Assembly (NCBI RefSeq): GCF_015999305.1
Contig: NZ_JAEAGP010000001.1
Coordinates: forward strand, 806,001 to 870,000
Length of the DNA: 64,000 nt
Direction: 5' to 3'
Source: Erythrobacter sp. YJ-T3-07
GTDB lineage: Bacteria; Pseudomonadota; Alphaproteobacteria; Sphingomonadales; Sphingomonadaceae
The translations under genes were made by a program, and so were the position numbers. Below are positions 42,440 to 49,851 of this stretch, piece after piece. Numbering within the stretch: position 1 is the first letter of the stretch; each line of letters starts with the position of its first letter. The notes beneath the pieces were generated by a model that did no database searches, was not told the origin of the DNA, and was given only the letters and a program-made list of their open reading frames with translations.

Positions 42440-42512
42440 TGACGATCGCTGTTAGGTGCCGACTGCGCGAGGGGCGGAGGGTCGACTGGGGCGACCCTAA
42501 CAGCGATCGTCA
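42440..42512. repeat. 17-base perfect inverted repeat in the operon/two-component gap
   Basis: TGACGATCGCTGTTAGG (42440-42456) and its exact reverse complement (42496-42512) enclose 39 bases. The arms contain the palindrome CGATCG. It lies between the exported-protein operon (start 42360) and the response regulator (start 42652). It may be a paired operator, an RNA stem or a mobile-element trace. No reading frame is seen in this gap. Confidence 0.7.
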
Positions 42513-42651
42513 CGGGAATGTGGCCGCGTGGCTTGCTAGTCGCGAGAGAGTGCCGGGCGCTATTGCGTCTTGAAGCCCGGCGAAAAACCGGGACACATGG
42601 CGGCTTCGGCACGGCGACGTGGGGGCAAGGGGGAGGGAAGGAAGCGGCGAT

Positions 42652-43335
42652 ATGAAGATACTCTACGTCGAAGACGATCCGCGCGCGGCTCGCGAGATGG
42701 AAGACATCGTCCGCAGCGAAGGCGACACGATCGCGGTCGAGACCAATGGCGCGGACGGCCTCAAGCGGGCGGGGCTCGAATCCTTCGACGTAATCGTCAT
42801 GGACCGGATGCTGGGCGACGCCGACGGGCTGGACATCATCCGCCGGCTGCGCGGCAGCGCGATCAGCACGCCGATCCTGATGCTGAGCGCGCTGGGCCGC
42901 ACGAGCGAGCGGACCGAGGGGCTGGAGGCAGGGGCCGACGATTATCTCGCCAAGCCGTTCGAGGCGATCGAACTGGTCGCGCGGGTGCGCGCGCTGCACC
43001 GGCGCGCGTCGGGGCGCGAACACAGCGCGGTGATCCTGTTCGGCGCGTTCGAATGCCACGTGAAGGCGCGCACCGCGTTTCGCGACAACCGGCATATTCC
43101 GCTCAGCCCCCGCGAGTTCGAGCTGTTCCGCTATTTCATGGAAAACGCGGGCGAGGTCGTGACCCGCGAGATGCTGCTGCGCGATGTGTGGAACATGTCG
43201 TTCGATCCGCAGACCAATGTGGTCGACGTCAATATCGGTCGCCTGCGGCGCAAGCTTGAGGAAGGGTTCGACAGTCCCGCTCTCGAAACCGTGTGGGGCA
43301 CCGGATACCGCCTGTTGCAGGGGCGCGGCCAATAG
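42652..43335 (+). CDS. OmpR-family response regulator
   Basis: A 227-residue two-domain regulator. The receiver has Y-V-E-D-D and the phospho-acceptor Asp in V-I-V-M-D-R-M-L, with Lys in A-K-P-F. The winged-helix domain ends V-V-D-V-N-I-G-R-L-R-R-K-L-E and G-T-G-Y-R-L. The start is ATG 42652; a GTG at 42619 is less likely. It overlaps the sensor kinase gene. The closest plausible target is the divergent exported-protein operon. Confidence 0.93.
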   Translation: MKILYVEDDPRAAREMEDIVRSEGDTIAVETNGADGLKRAGLESFDVIVMDRMLGDADGLDIIRRLRGSAISTPILMLSALGRTSERTEGLEAGADDYLAKPFEAIELVARVRALHRRASGREHSAVILFGAFECHVKARTAFRDNRHIPLSPREFELFRYFMENAGEVVTREMLLRDVWNMSFDPQTNVVDVNIGRLRRKLEEGFDSPALETVWGTGYRLLQGRGQ

Positions 43336-44684
43336 TCGCCCCGCGCTCCATCTTCACCCGCATCGTGCTGCTCTCGGCAGTGCTGTCGGCGGTGCTGCTG
43401 GCGGGTCTGTGGTGGATGACCGACCAGACCATCCGCGACAGCTTCGCCGCCTCGACGCGCGAGGGGGTGGATGTCGATCTGACCGGGCTGGTTGATATCT
43501 ACGCGAGCGGCGGTCAGGCCGAGCTGGAGCAGCGCATTGCCGACCGGCTGGCGATGGTGCCGATCGACGCCGGGCGCGCGCATTACCTGCTCGCCGACAG
43601 GGCCGGAAACCCGATCGCGGGCGATCTGGCGCGCTGGCCCGATCTCGACCCGCAGATCTCGGAAAGCGGAATGATCGCGATCGGCAACCGCACGCAGGCC
43701 TATGCCCGCGCGACGCTGATCTCCGAAGACCTTGCGCTGCTGGTTGCGCACGAGCCGCCCGATCGCGCCTTCCTGCTGACCCGGGTGGGGCTGGTCTTCC
43801 TGCTTGGCGGGGCGGTGTTCGTCGGCTGCATCGCGCTGTTCGCGCAAGCCGCGAACGTGCGGGTGCGGGCAAAGGTCGCGAGGGTTGGCGAGGCCTTTCG
43901 CCGCAGCGACGAGCCCGCGCTCGACCGGCTGGCTGCGCCCGAGCGGCCCGACGAGATCGACCAGATCGCCAGCCAGGCCTCGCAGGCGGTCAAACGCGCG
44001 CGCCAGCTGATGCTCGCCTATCGGGAGACCTCGGAACAGATCGCCCACGAGATCCGCACGCCGCTGATGCATCTCGACAGCCGCATCCAGAAGGCCATTG
44101 CGCAGGATCCCGCGATTGCTGCGCAGTCCAACCTTGTCGAAACGCGCGGCGACATCAAACGGCTGGTCGCGATGCTGGAGGCGCTGCTCGATATCGCATC
44201 CAGCAAGGCGCAGACCGGCGACACGCGCGGGATGAAGCCGGTCGATTTCAGCGCGAGCGTGCGCCAGATCTGCGAATTGTACCAAGACAGTGCCGACGAA
44301 GCGGGCTATCCTTTCGAATGGGACGTCGCGGGAGGGGTGATTGTGCCGGGGGATGAAGCGCAGCTTGGCCGGATCGTGACCAACCTGCTCGACAATGCAT
44401 TCAAGTATAACCGCCCCGGCGGCGCGATCCGGGTGACGCTCGAACCCGGCCCGCGCTTGGTCGTGACGGACGAGGGCCCCGGCATCGCGCAGCCCGAGCG
44501 CGAGAAGGTGTTCGAACGCTTCTATCGCGGCAGGGACACGGGCCCGGACATTCAGGGCAGCGGGATGGGACTGGCACTGGCGCGCGCGATTGCGGAGCGT
44601 CACCAGCTCACCCTCAGCCTCGCGCCCGCGCATCCGGGCGCAACCTTCGTCCTCGCCCCGGCGAGCGACCTGAGCGACGCGTGA
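43293..44684 (+). CDS. Sensor histidine kinase
   Basis: A membrane sensor kinase of up to 463 residues. Two spans (I-V-L-L-S-A-V-L-S-A-V-L-L-A-G-L and G-L-V-F-L-L-G-G-A-V-F-V-G-C-I) flank a periplasmic loop of about 110 residues. The H box is in Q-I-A-H-E-I-R-T-P-L-M-H, the N box in N-L-L-D-N-A-F-K-Y-N and the G box in T-D-E-G-P-G-I. The coordinates use GTG 43293, which overlaps the regulator by 43 bases and has no ribosome site. ATA 43332, 8 bases after AGGGG and overlapping the regulator stop as ATAG, is an alternative. Signal unknown. Confidence 0.9.
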   Translation: MGHRIPPVAGARPIVAPRSIFTRIVLLSAVLSAVLLAGLWWMTDQTIRDSFAASTREGVDVDLTGLVDIYASGGQAELEQRIADRLAMVPIDAGRAHYLLADRAGNPIAGDLARWPDLDPQISESGMIAIGNRTQAYARATLISEDLALLVAHEPPDRAFLLTRVGLVFLLGGAVFVGCIALFAQAANVRVRAKVARVGEAFRRSDEPALDRLAAPERPDEIDQIASQASQAVKRARQLMLAYRETSEQIAHEIRTPLMHLDSRIQKAIAQDPAIAAQSNLVETRGDIKRLVAMLEALLDIASSKAQTGDTRGMKPVDFSASVRQICELYQDSADEAGYPFEWDVAGGVIVPGDEAQLGRIVTNLLDNAFKYNRPGGAIRVTLEPGPRLVVTDEGPGIAQPEREKVFERFYRGRDTGPDIQGSGMGLALARAIAERHQLTLSLAPAHPGATFVLAPASDLSDA

Positions 44685-45298
44685 TGGCGCTGCGCGACGG
44701 ATATGTGGGGGCTTGGCCCGCTCCGGCAGCGGCCATGGTGATGGCGATGGGGCTGGCCAGCTGCGGCGTCCCGGCCCAGCCTGCGCCTTCTGCCACCGGC
44801 CCTGCGCCGAGCAGCGGAATGACCGGCACGGAGAGGCTCGCCAACGATCTCATCGAAGCGGACACGGCCTTCGCTGCGGACAACATGGCACTGCTGGCAG
44901 AACATGTTCGCGCGATCGAACTGGCCGGGGCGCGGCCGTCCGATCCGCTTGGCGAGGCGGCGCTGCAGGCGTGGCGCAGCGCCCTGCCGGCCGAACAGCT
45001 GCCGATGCGCGGACGGGTTCTCGGCCCCGCCTATATCAGCGGCAGGCTTGCCCCCGGAGGCAAGCTGCACACCGAGCAGGTGATGCTGGGGGGCAAGTCT
45101 GTCAGTATTGCTGCGGGGACTGCACCGCGCGCCGGGCTGCGCCTGCGGATCGCGCGGGCGGATGGCGATATTGTGTGCGAACAATCGCCCGCCCATGCGC
45201 GCGAGTGCCGCTTCGTCCCGGCCTTTACGCAACGCTACCGGATAGAACTGGTCAACTCGGGACCACGCGATGCGCGCTATCACATCGTATTCGACTAG
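44684..45298 (+). CDS. Putative lipoprotein downstream of the two-component system
   Basis: A 204-residue protein. The signal ends in lipobox-like L-A-S-C-G near residue 28. The C-terminal 95 residues look like a beta-rich PPC-type domain (G-R-L-A-P-G-G-K, then R-I-A-R-A-D-G-D-I-V-C-E, and Y-R-I-E-L-V-N-S-G at the end). The start ATG overlaps the kinase stop by 1 base, so it belongs to the two-component operon. Not otherwise recognised; it may help sense an envelope signal. Confidence 0.75.
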   Translation: MALRDGYVGAWPAPAAAMVMAMGLASCGVPAQPAPSATGPAPSSGMTGTERLANDLIEADTAFAADNMALLAEHVRAIELAGARPSDPLGEAALQAWRSALPAEQLPMRGRVLGPAYISGRLAPGGKLHTEQVMLGGKSVSIAAGTAPRAGLRLRIARADGDIVCEQSPAHARECRFVPAFTQRYRIELVNSGPRDARYHIVFD

Positions 45299-45566
45299 AG
45301 CCGCGATGCTCGCGTCGGTCGGCCTGCTGGCGCTGGCCCCGGCAACACCGCTGCTGGCGTAAGGGGCGGATAGTCCCGACGCGACCGACCGGCCGCAATA
45401 TGCGCAGTGGCAGGCGCTCGATGTCGTCGAACGCGCTAGTGCATTGGGCAGCAGCGTGCGGGTCGGATCGGTTAACGAGGCAGCCTCGCTCAAGATCTCC
45501 GCAAACGGGTCGCTCGCCCCGTCCGCCTTCTCGCTGTTGCAGGGGTGGGCCGGGGGGCGTGCGCGA
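45270..45566 (+). pseudogene. Remnant of an exported-protein gene with an in-frame stop
   Basis: From ATG 45270 the frame gives a good signal peptide (M-L-A-S-V-G-L-L-A-L-A-P-A-T-P-L-L-A) and then TAA at 45360-45362. The same frame stays open after it (G-A-D-S-P-D-A-T-D-R-P-Q-Y-A-Q-W-Q-A). One base change from CAA would restore L-L-A-Q-G, a normal cleavage site. The frame is then cut at the desaturase stop (45567). So the gene looks killed by a nonsense change and truncated at its 3' end. It was the fourth gene of the two-component operon. Original function not recognised. Confidence 0.6.
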
Positions 45567-46649
45567 CTAGTGGCGGCGCAGCGATGCCATGCCGAGCCGC
45601 TTGAGCAGCGTGCCGAGCGAGCCGTAATTCGCCTGCGGATAGGCCGAAGTCTCGGGCAGCGCGGCGCTCAGCCGGCGGTGCGCCTCGGGCAGCGAATGAT
45701 AGGGCAGCCGCGGCAGCAGGTGGTGCAGCGCGTGGAAGCGCAGGCCCACCGGTGCCCACAATACGCCGGGGAAGGCGGCGGGCACGTTGGTGCTGTCGCG
45801 ATACTGGTCGGTCAGCGACAATTGCTCGCCATCATTCTCCCACAGATGCGCGACCAGCGTGCGCGTCTGGTTGAGCAGCGCAACGCCCGCGACGACCGCG
45901 CAGTACAGTGCGAAGGCGCGCAGCGGCAGGATGCCCAGCGCGGTGGTCGCAAGGATCGCGACCGCGACAACGCTGGCCGCAGCCTCCTGCACCTTCCAGC
46001 GGCGCGCGAAGTCACCCTCGGGCGCGGGGCGGTGGTAGGCTGCGTTCACTTCGAGCGCGGAGAACCGCTCGACGATCACGCGCCGCAGCGGCGGGATCAC
46101 CCACGACAGCGGGCCGAGAATGCCGAAGCGCAGGAACATCAGCGCGGGAATCGCCACCGCGCCGATCGTGAACAGCGGCAGCGTCCACGGGCGCATGTGT
46201 GCGAGCGGGAGATATTCGGGATCGCGTTCGGTCCCGTAATGCGCCCGCGAGTGGTGAACCGCGTGGATGCCTTCGTAGAGGAACGAGGGCAGCATCAGCG
46301 GCGCGCCGATCCCGATATTCCACGCGAGGCGGAAGCCGGGCAGCTTGCGATGGTCGAGATGGGTGATCTCGTGAATGAACAGCGCCGCACGATACAGCGT
46401 CAGGATCGAGACCAGCACCAGCGCTGCGGTCAGCCAGGCATTGCCGCTCGCAATCGCGCCGAGCAGCGCGGCATAGCCGATCGCCGCCGATCCGAAGCAA
46501 TCGCCCCAGTACATTACCGGGTTTGGCGTATGCAGGTCGCGCGTCAGCATTGCTGCCTGACGCAGCATTTCCTTGTCTTCCGATCCGGGGGCAGGGGCTA
46601 ACAGCATTGTCTTGTCGATCTTCCGTGGGGCGATGGTGGCACTTGCCAT
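45567..46649 (-). CDS. Fatty acid desaturase family protein
   Basis: A 360-residue membrane di-iron desaturase/hydroxylase. Three His boxes are complete: H-E-I-T-H-L-D-H, H-A-V-H-H and H-A-L-H-H. Several spans separate them. It follows the UbiM-like gene by 2 bases, so the two are co-transcribed. The substrate could be an acyl lipid or a carotenoid-like molecule; the sequence alone does not decide. Confidence 0.9.
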   Translation of the reverse strand: MASATIAPRKIDKTMLLAPAPGSEDKEMLRQAAMLTRDLHTPNPVMYWGDCFGSAAIGYAALLGAIASGNAWLTAALVLVSILTLYRAALFIHEITHLDHRKLPGFRLAWNIGIGAPLMLPSFLYEGIHAVHHSRAHYGTERDPEYLPLAHMRPWTLPLFTIGAVAIPALMFLRFGILGPLSWVIPPLRRVIVERFSALEVNAAYHRPAPEGDFARRWKVQEAAASVVAVAILATTALGILPLRAFALYCAVVAGVALLNQTRTLVAHLWENDGEQLSLTDQYRDSTNVPAAFPGVLWAPVGLRFHALHHLLPRLPYHSLPEAHRRLSAALPETSAYPQANYGSLGTLLKRLGMASLRRH

Positions 46650-46651
46650 GG

Positions 46652-47824
46652 TCAGTGTCGCAACAGCATCCGCGAAATCGCGGTGTTGAGAGGGGCGAAA
46701 TGCGCCGCCGCCTCCAGTGCGGCCCGCCGTGCGACATGCGCGCGGGGGCTCTCTGCGGTATATAGGTGCACCAGCAGGTTGGTGCCACTATAAAGCGGCC
46801 TTGTAGCCAGCCGATGGCGCGTTTCGTAGCGTCGCAGCAACAGTGGCGATGCGATGCTCCGGTCCTTTTGCGCCGCACCGCGCACCAGCCTGGCGAGCGT
46901 GGCCGCCGATCGCAGGCCGAGGTTGAAGCCGTGGGCGGTGACCGGATGCATTCCAACCGCCGCATCGCCGATCAAGGCTGAACTGTCGCTGACGAAGTGG
47001 CGCGCATAGGTGGTTGCCAGCGGATAGACGTGCGGTCCGGAGACGAACTGCATCGTCCCCAAGCGGCGGTCGAACCGGTCCTCGATCTCGGCAGCGAGAA
47101 TTTCGGGCTGATAGGCCGCGATCCGCTCTATCATGGCGCTCTTCAGGGTCAGCACGGCGGACGACATATGCTCGCCCAGCGGCAGCATCGCGATCGTCTG
47201 GCGATGATCGAACCATTCGGTCGCAATGCCGTGATTGGGCTTCTCGTGTGAGAGCCGCACGACCAGCATCGACTTGCCCAGCCGGTTGATCTCCGCCGAA
47301 ATGCCCAGCTGTTCGCGAATCGCGGAAAAGCGCGAATCGGCGGCGACGAGCAGCCGCGCGGTGAGGGTGTGTCCGTCGGCCAGCGTCACCCGCGCACCTG
47401 CTCGATCGGCATGAACATGTTCGACCCCGGTGCCCGCCATCAGGGTGACGCCATCCTGCCCCTCCATCGCGGCGAACAGGCTCCGGCGGATCAGATGGTT
47501 GGAAACGAGACACCCCAGCCGGTCCTGAGGCCCGTCGTCGGGATCGAAGCCGAGCGCCAGCGGAGAGCGGCCATTATAGACCCGTGCGGCCCGCAGCGCG
47601 AAGATCTGGTCGGGCGCAATTCTGCTCCATGCACCCAGCTTTTCCAGCGTGGCGACCGATCTGTGGGTGAGCGCGATTTCTCGCCCGTCGACCGGCGGCT
47701 CCGCCAGCACCTTTGCCTGCTGCCGTTCGACCAGCGCGACGGTCATCCCGCTGCCCTCCAGCCCACGGGCAAAGGCAAGCCCGGCGGGCCCGGCCCCGAC
47801 CACGATGATATCGAAATCGCGCAT
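46652..47824 (-). CDS. ubiM: FAD-dependent ubiquinone hydroxylase, UbiH/UbiM type
   Basis: A 390-residue flavoprotein monooxygenase. The FAD loop is I-V-V-G-A-G-P-A-G-L-A-F-A, and the second FAD motif is A-L-I-G-D-A-A-V-G-M-H-P-V-T-A-H-G-F-N-L-G-L. The family hydroxylates the ubiquinone ring with oxygen. UbiM is the subgroup seen in several sphingomonads; UbiH or UbiF cannot be excluded. The start is ATG 47824 (M-R-D-F-D-I-I-V-V); the frame to 47884 adds a non-family peptide. First gene of a two-gene unit with the desaturase. Confidence 0.8.
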   Translation of the reverse strand: MRDFDIIVVGAGPAGLAFARGLEGSGMTVALVERQQAKVLAEPPVDGREIALTHRSVATLEKLGAWSRIAPDQIFALRAARVYNGRSPLALGFDPDDGPQDRLGCLVSNHLIRRSLFAAMEGQDGVTLMAGTGVEHVHADRAGARVTLADGHTLTARLLVAADSRFSAIREQLGISAEINRLGKSMLVVRLSHEKPNHGIATEWFDHRQTIAMLPLGEHMSSAVLTLKSAMIERIAAYQPEILAAEIEDRFDRRLGTMQFVSGPHVYPLATTYARHFVSDSSALIGDAAVGMHPVTAHGFNLGLRSAATLARLVRGAAQKDRSIASPLLLRRYETRHRLATRPLYSGTNLLVHLYTAESPRAHVARRAALEAAAHFAPLNTAISRMLLRH

Positions 47825-47947
47825 TGCTGTATCCCTGGATCGCTCGTTTCGGGTGGCGCTAGCGCGGCAGCGGCGCGCAGGCATTGCGCAAGATCAATTC
47901 GGGGGTGTCGCGGGGGCAGGTGCTTCTCTGGCCCCGGTCGATCTGGC

Positions 47948-49780
47948 ATGGCCGCCGCCATGACCGCCCAACCGCGTACCTCCGGCCCGAGCGCAGCCGA
48001 CGCCCCGCACTTGCTGGACAAGCTGCACGAAGTCTTCGGATTCCGGTCGTTCCGGGGCGTCCAGGCCCAGGTCGTCGACCGGGTCATGGCGGGCCAGTCC
48101 ACGCTGGCGGTGATGCCCACGGGCGCGGGCAAATCGCTGACCTACCAGCTGCCCGCGACGTTGCTGGAGGGGACATGCGTGGTCATCAGCCCGCTGATCG
48201 CGCTGATGCACGACCAGCTGCGCAGCGCGAGCGCCAACGGGATTCGCGCGGCCACGCTGACCAGCGCGGACGAGAACCGCGCCGAAACCGTCCAGCGGCT
48301 GCGCGCGGGCGAGCTCGACCTGCTGTACGTCGCGCCCGAGCGCGCGAGCCAGGGCCATTTCCGCGAGCTGCTGGCCCAGTGCCGCATTTCGCTGTTTGCG
48401 ATCGACGAGGCGCATTGCGTCTCCGAATGGGGGCATGATTTCCGCCCCGATTATCGCCTGCTGCGCCCCCTGATGGACCAGTTCGCCGATGTCCCGCGTC
48501 TAGCGCTGACCGCGACGGCAGATGCGCACACCAGGTCCGACATTCTGACCCAGCTGGGCATTGCGCCGGAGGGGCTGATCGTCGCCGGGTTCGACCGGCC
48601 GAACATCCGCTACACCATTCGCCCGCGCAATTCGCTGACCCAGCAGCTGCGCGGCCTGCTCGCCGAGAACCCCGGCCCCGGCATTGTATATGCGCAGACC
48701 CGCGCCGCGACCGAGCGGCTGGCCGCGTCGCTCTCCGACGCGGGGCGCGAAGTGCGCTGCTATCACGCAGGTCTGCCGCCCGAGGCGCGCGCCGCGAACC
48801 AGGCGGCGTTCGTCGCGAGCGAGAACATGGTGATCTGCGCGACGGTCGCGTTCGGGATGGGCATCGACAAGCCCGATGTGCGCTTCGTCGCCCATGCCGG
48901 GCTGCCCAAGTCGATCGAGTCCTATTACCAGGAAACCGGCCGCGCGGGCCGCGATGGCGACCCGGCAACCGCAGAGCTGTTTTGGGGCGCGGACGATTTC
49001 GCGAAAGCGCGGATGCGGATCGGCGAGGTGGGTGAAGCACGCCAGCAGGGCGAACGCGCGCGGCTCGCGGCGCTGGGCGCGCTGGTCGAGACTGCCGGAT
49101 GTCGCCGCGCGATCCTGCTGCGCCATTTCGGCGAAAATCCGCCCGAGACCTGCGGCAATTGCGACAATTGCCTCAATCCGCCCAAGGCGGTCGACGCGAC
49201 GGTGGTCGCGCAGAAATACCTCTCCGCCGTGGCGCGCACGCGGCAGATGTACGGCGCAGGCTATGTCGAGAGCATCCTCAGCGGCCAGTCGAGCGAACGC
49301 AGCCGCTCTCAGGGGCACGACCAGCTGTCTGTGTTCGGGATCGTCGAGGGGGAGGAAGCCGCGCTGCTCAAGCCCGTCCACCGCGCGCTGCTGGTGCGTG
49401 GCGCGCTGCTGCCGACCGAGCATGGCGGGATGATGCTGGGGCCGGAAGCGCGCGGTTTTCTGAAGGGTGAAGAACCGCTCGATCTGGTGATCCCGCCCAA
49501 GCGGGCAGGCGGAAAGCGCGGCAGCCGGGGCGGGTCGGGTCAGGAACTCAACCCCGTGGGCGATCCGCTGTTCGATGCGCTGCGCGCATTGCGGCGCGAC
49601 ATTGCGAAAGAAAATCAGATTCCGCCCTACGTCATCTTCCACGATTCGGTGCTGCGCGACATGGCCGGGCTGCGGCCGCAGACCCGCGCGCTGCTGGGCG
49701 AATTGCCTGGCATCGGAGCGAAGAAGCTGGACGCCTATGGCGACGCCTTTCTGGAGGTGATCCGCCAGTTCGAGAGGTAG
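47948..49780 (+). CDS. recQ: ATP-dependent DNA helicase RecQ
   Basis: A helicase of about 610 residues. Walker A is M-P-T-G-A-G-K-S-L-T-Y, the DEAH box D-E-A-H-C-V-S-E-W-G-H-D-F, and motif VI contains Q-E-T-G-R-A-G-R-D-G. The RQC zinc site is C-R-R-A-I-L-L (first Cys) plus C-G-N-C-D-N-C, and the C-terminal HRDC domain is present (R-G-S-G-like linker, then D-P-L-F-D-A-L-R). ATG 47948 or 47960 begins the protein; upstream reading to 47369 is opposite-strand ubiM sequence. It acts in recombination repair. Confidence 0.95.
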   Translation: MAAAMTAQPRTSGPSAADAPHLLDKLHEVFGFRSFRGVQAQVVDRVMAGQSTLAVMPTGAGKSLTYQLPATLLEGTCVVISPLIALMHDQLRSASANGIRAATLTSADENRAETVQRLRAGELDLLYVAPERASQGHFRELLAQCRISLFAIDEAHCVSEWGHDFRPDYRLLRPLMDQFADVPRLALTATADAHTRSDILTQLGIAPEGLIVAGFDRPNIRYTIRPRNSLTQQLRGLLAENPGPGIVYAQTRAATERLAASLSDAGREVRCYHAGLPPEARAANQAAFVASENMVICATVAFGMGIDKPDVRFVAHAGLPKSIESYYQETGRAGRDGDPATAELFWGADDFAKARMRIGEVGEARQQGERARLAALGALVETAGCRRAILLRHFGENPPETCGNCDNCLNPPKAVDATVVAQKYLSAVARTRQMYGAGYVESILSGQSSERSRSQGHDQLSVFGIVEGEEAALLKPVHRALLVRGALLPTEHGGMMLGPEARGFLKGEEPLDLVIPPKRAGGKRGSRGGSGQELNPVGDPLFDALRALRRDIAKENQIPPYVIFHDSVLRDMAGLRPQTRALLGELPGIGAKKLDAYGDAFLEVIRQFER

Positions 49781-49851
49781 GCGCGGCGCATCCCGCGGCT
49801 TTCGCGATTCAGATCATTGGGGCTGGGCGACAGTGCTGCTATGGGCCCGCG

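Noticed and set aside
45444-46601. 385-codon + strand frame spanning the pseudogene tail and the desaturase
   Set aside because: After 45567 it is only the shadow of the desaturase, which has three complete His boxes on the other strand.
47884-47897. TTGCGCAAGATCAA, a partial FNR-box look-alike between ubiM and recQ
   Set aside because: Only one half-site matches; the left half has two mismatches. Neither neighbour is an expected FNR target.
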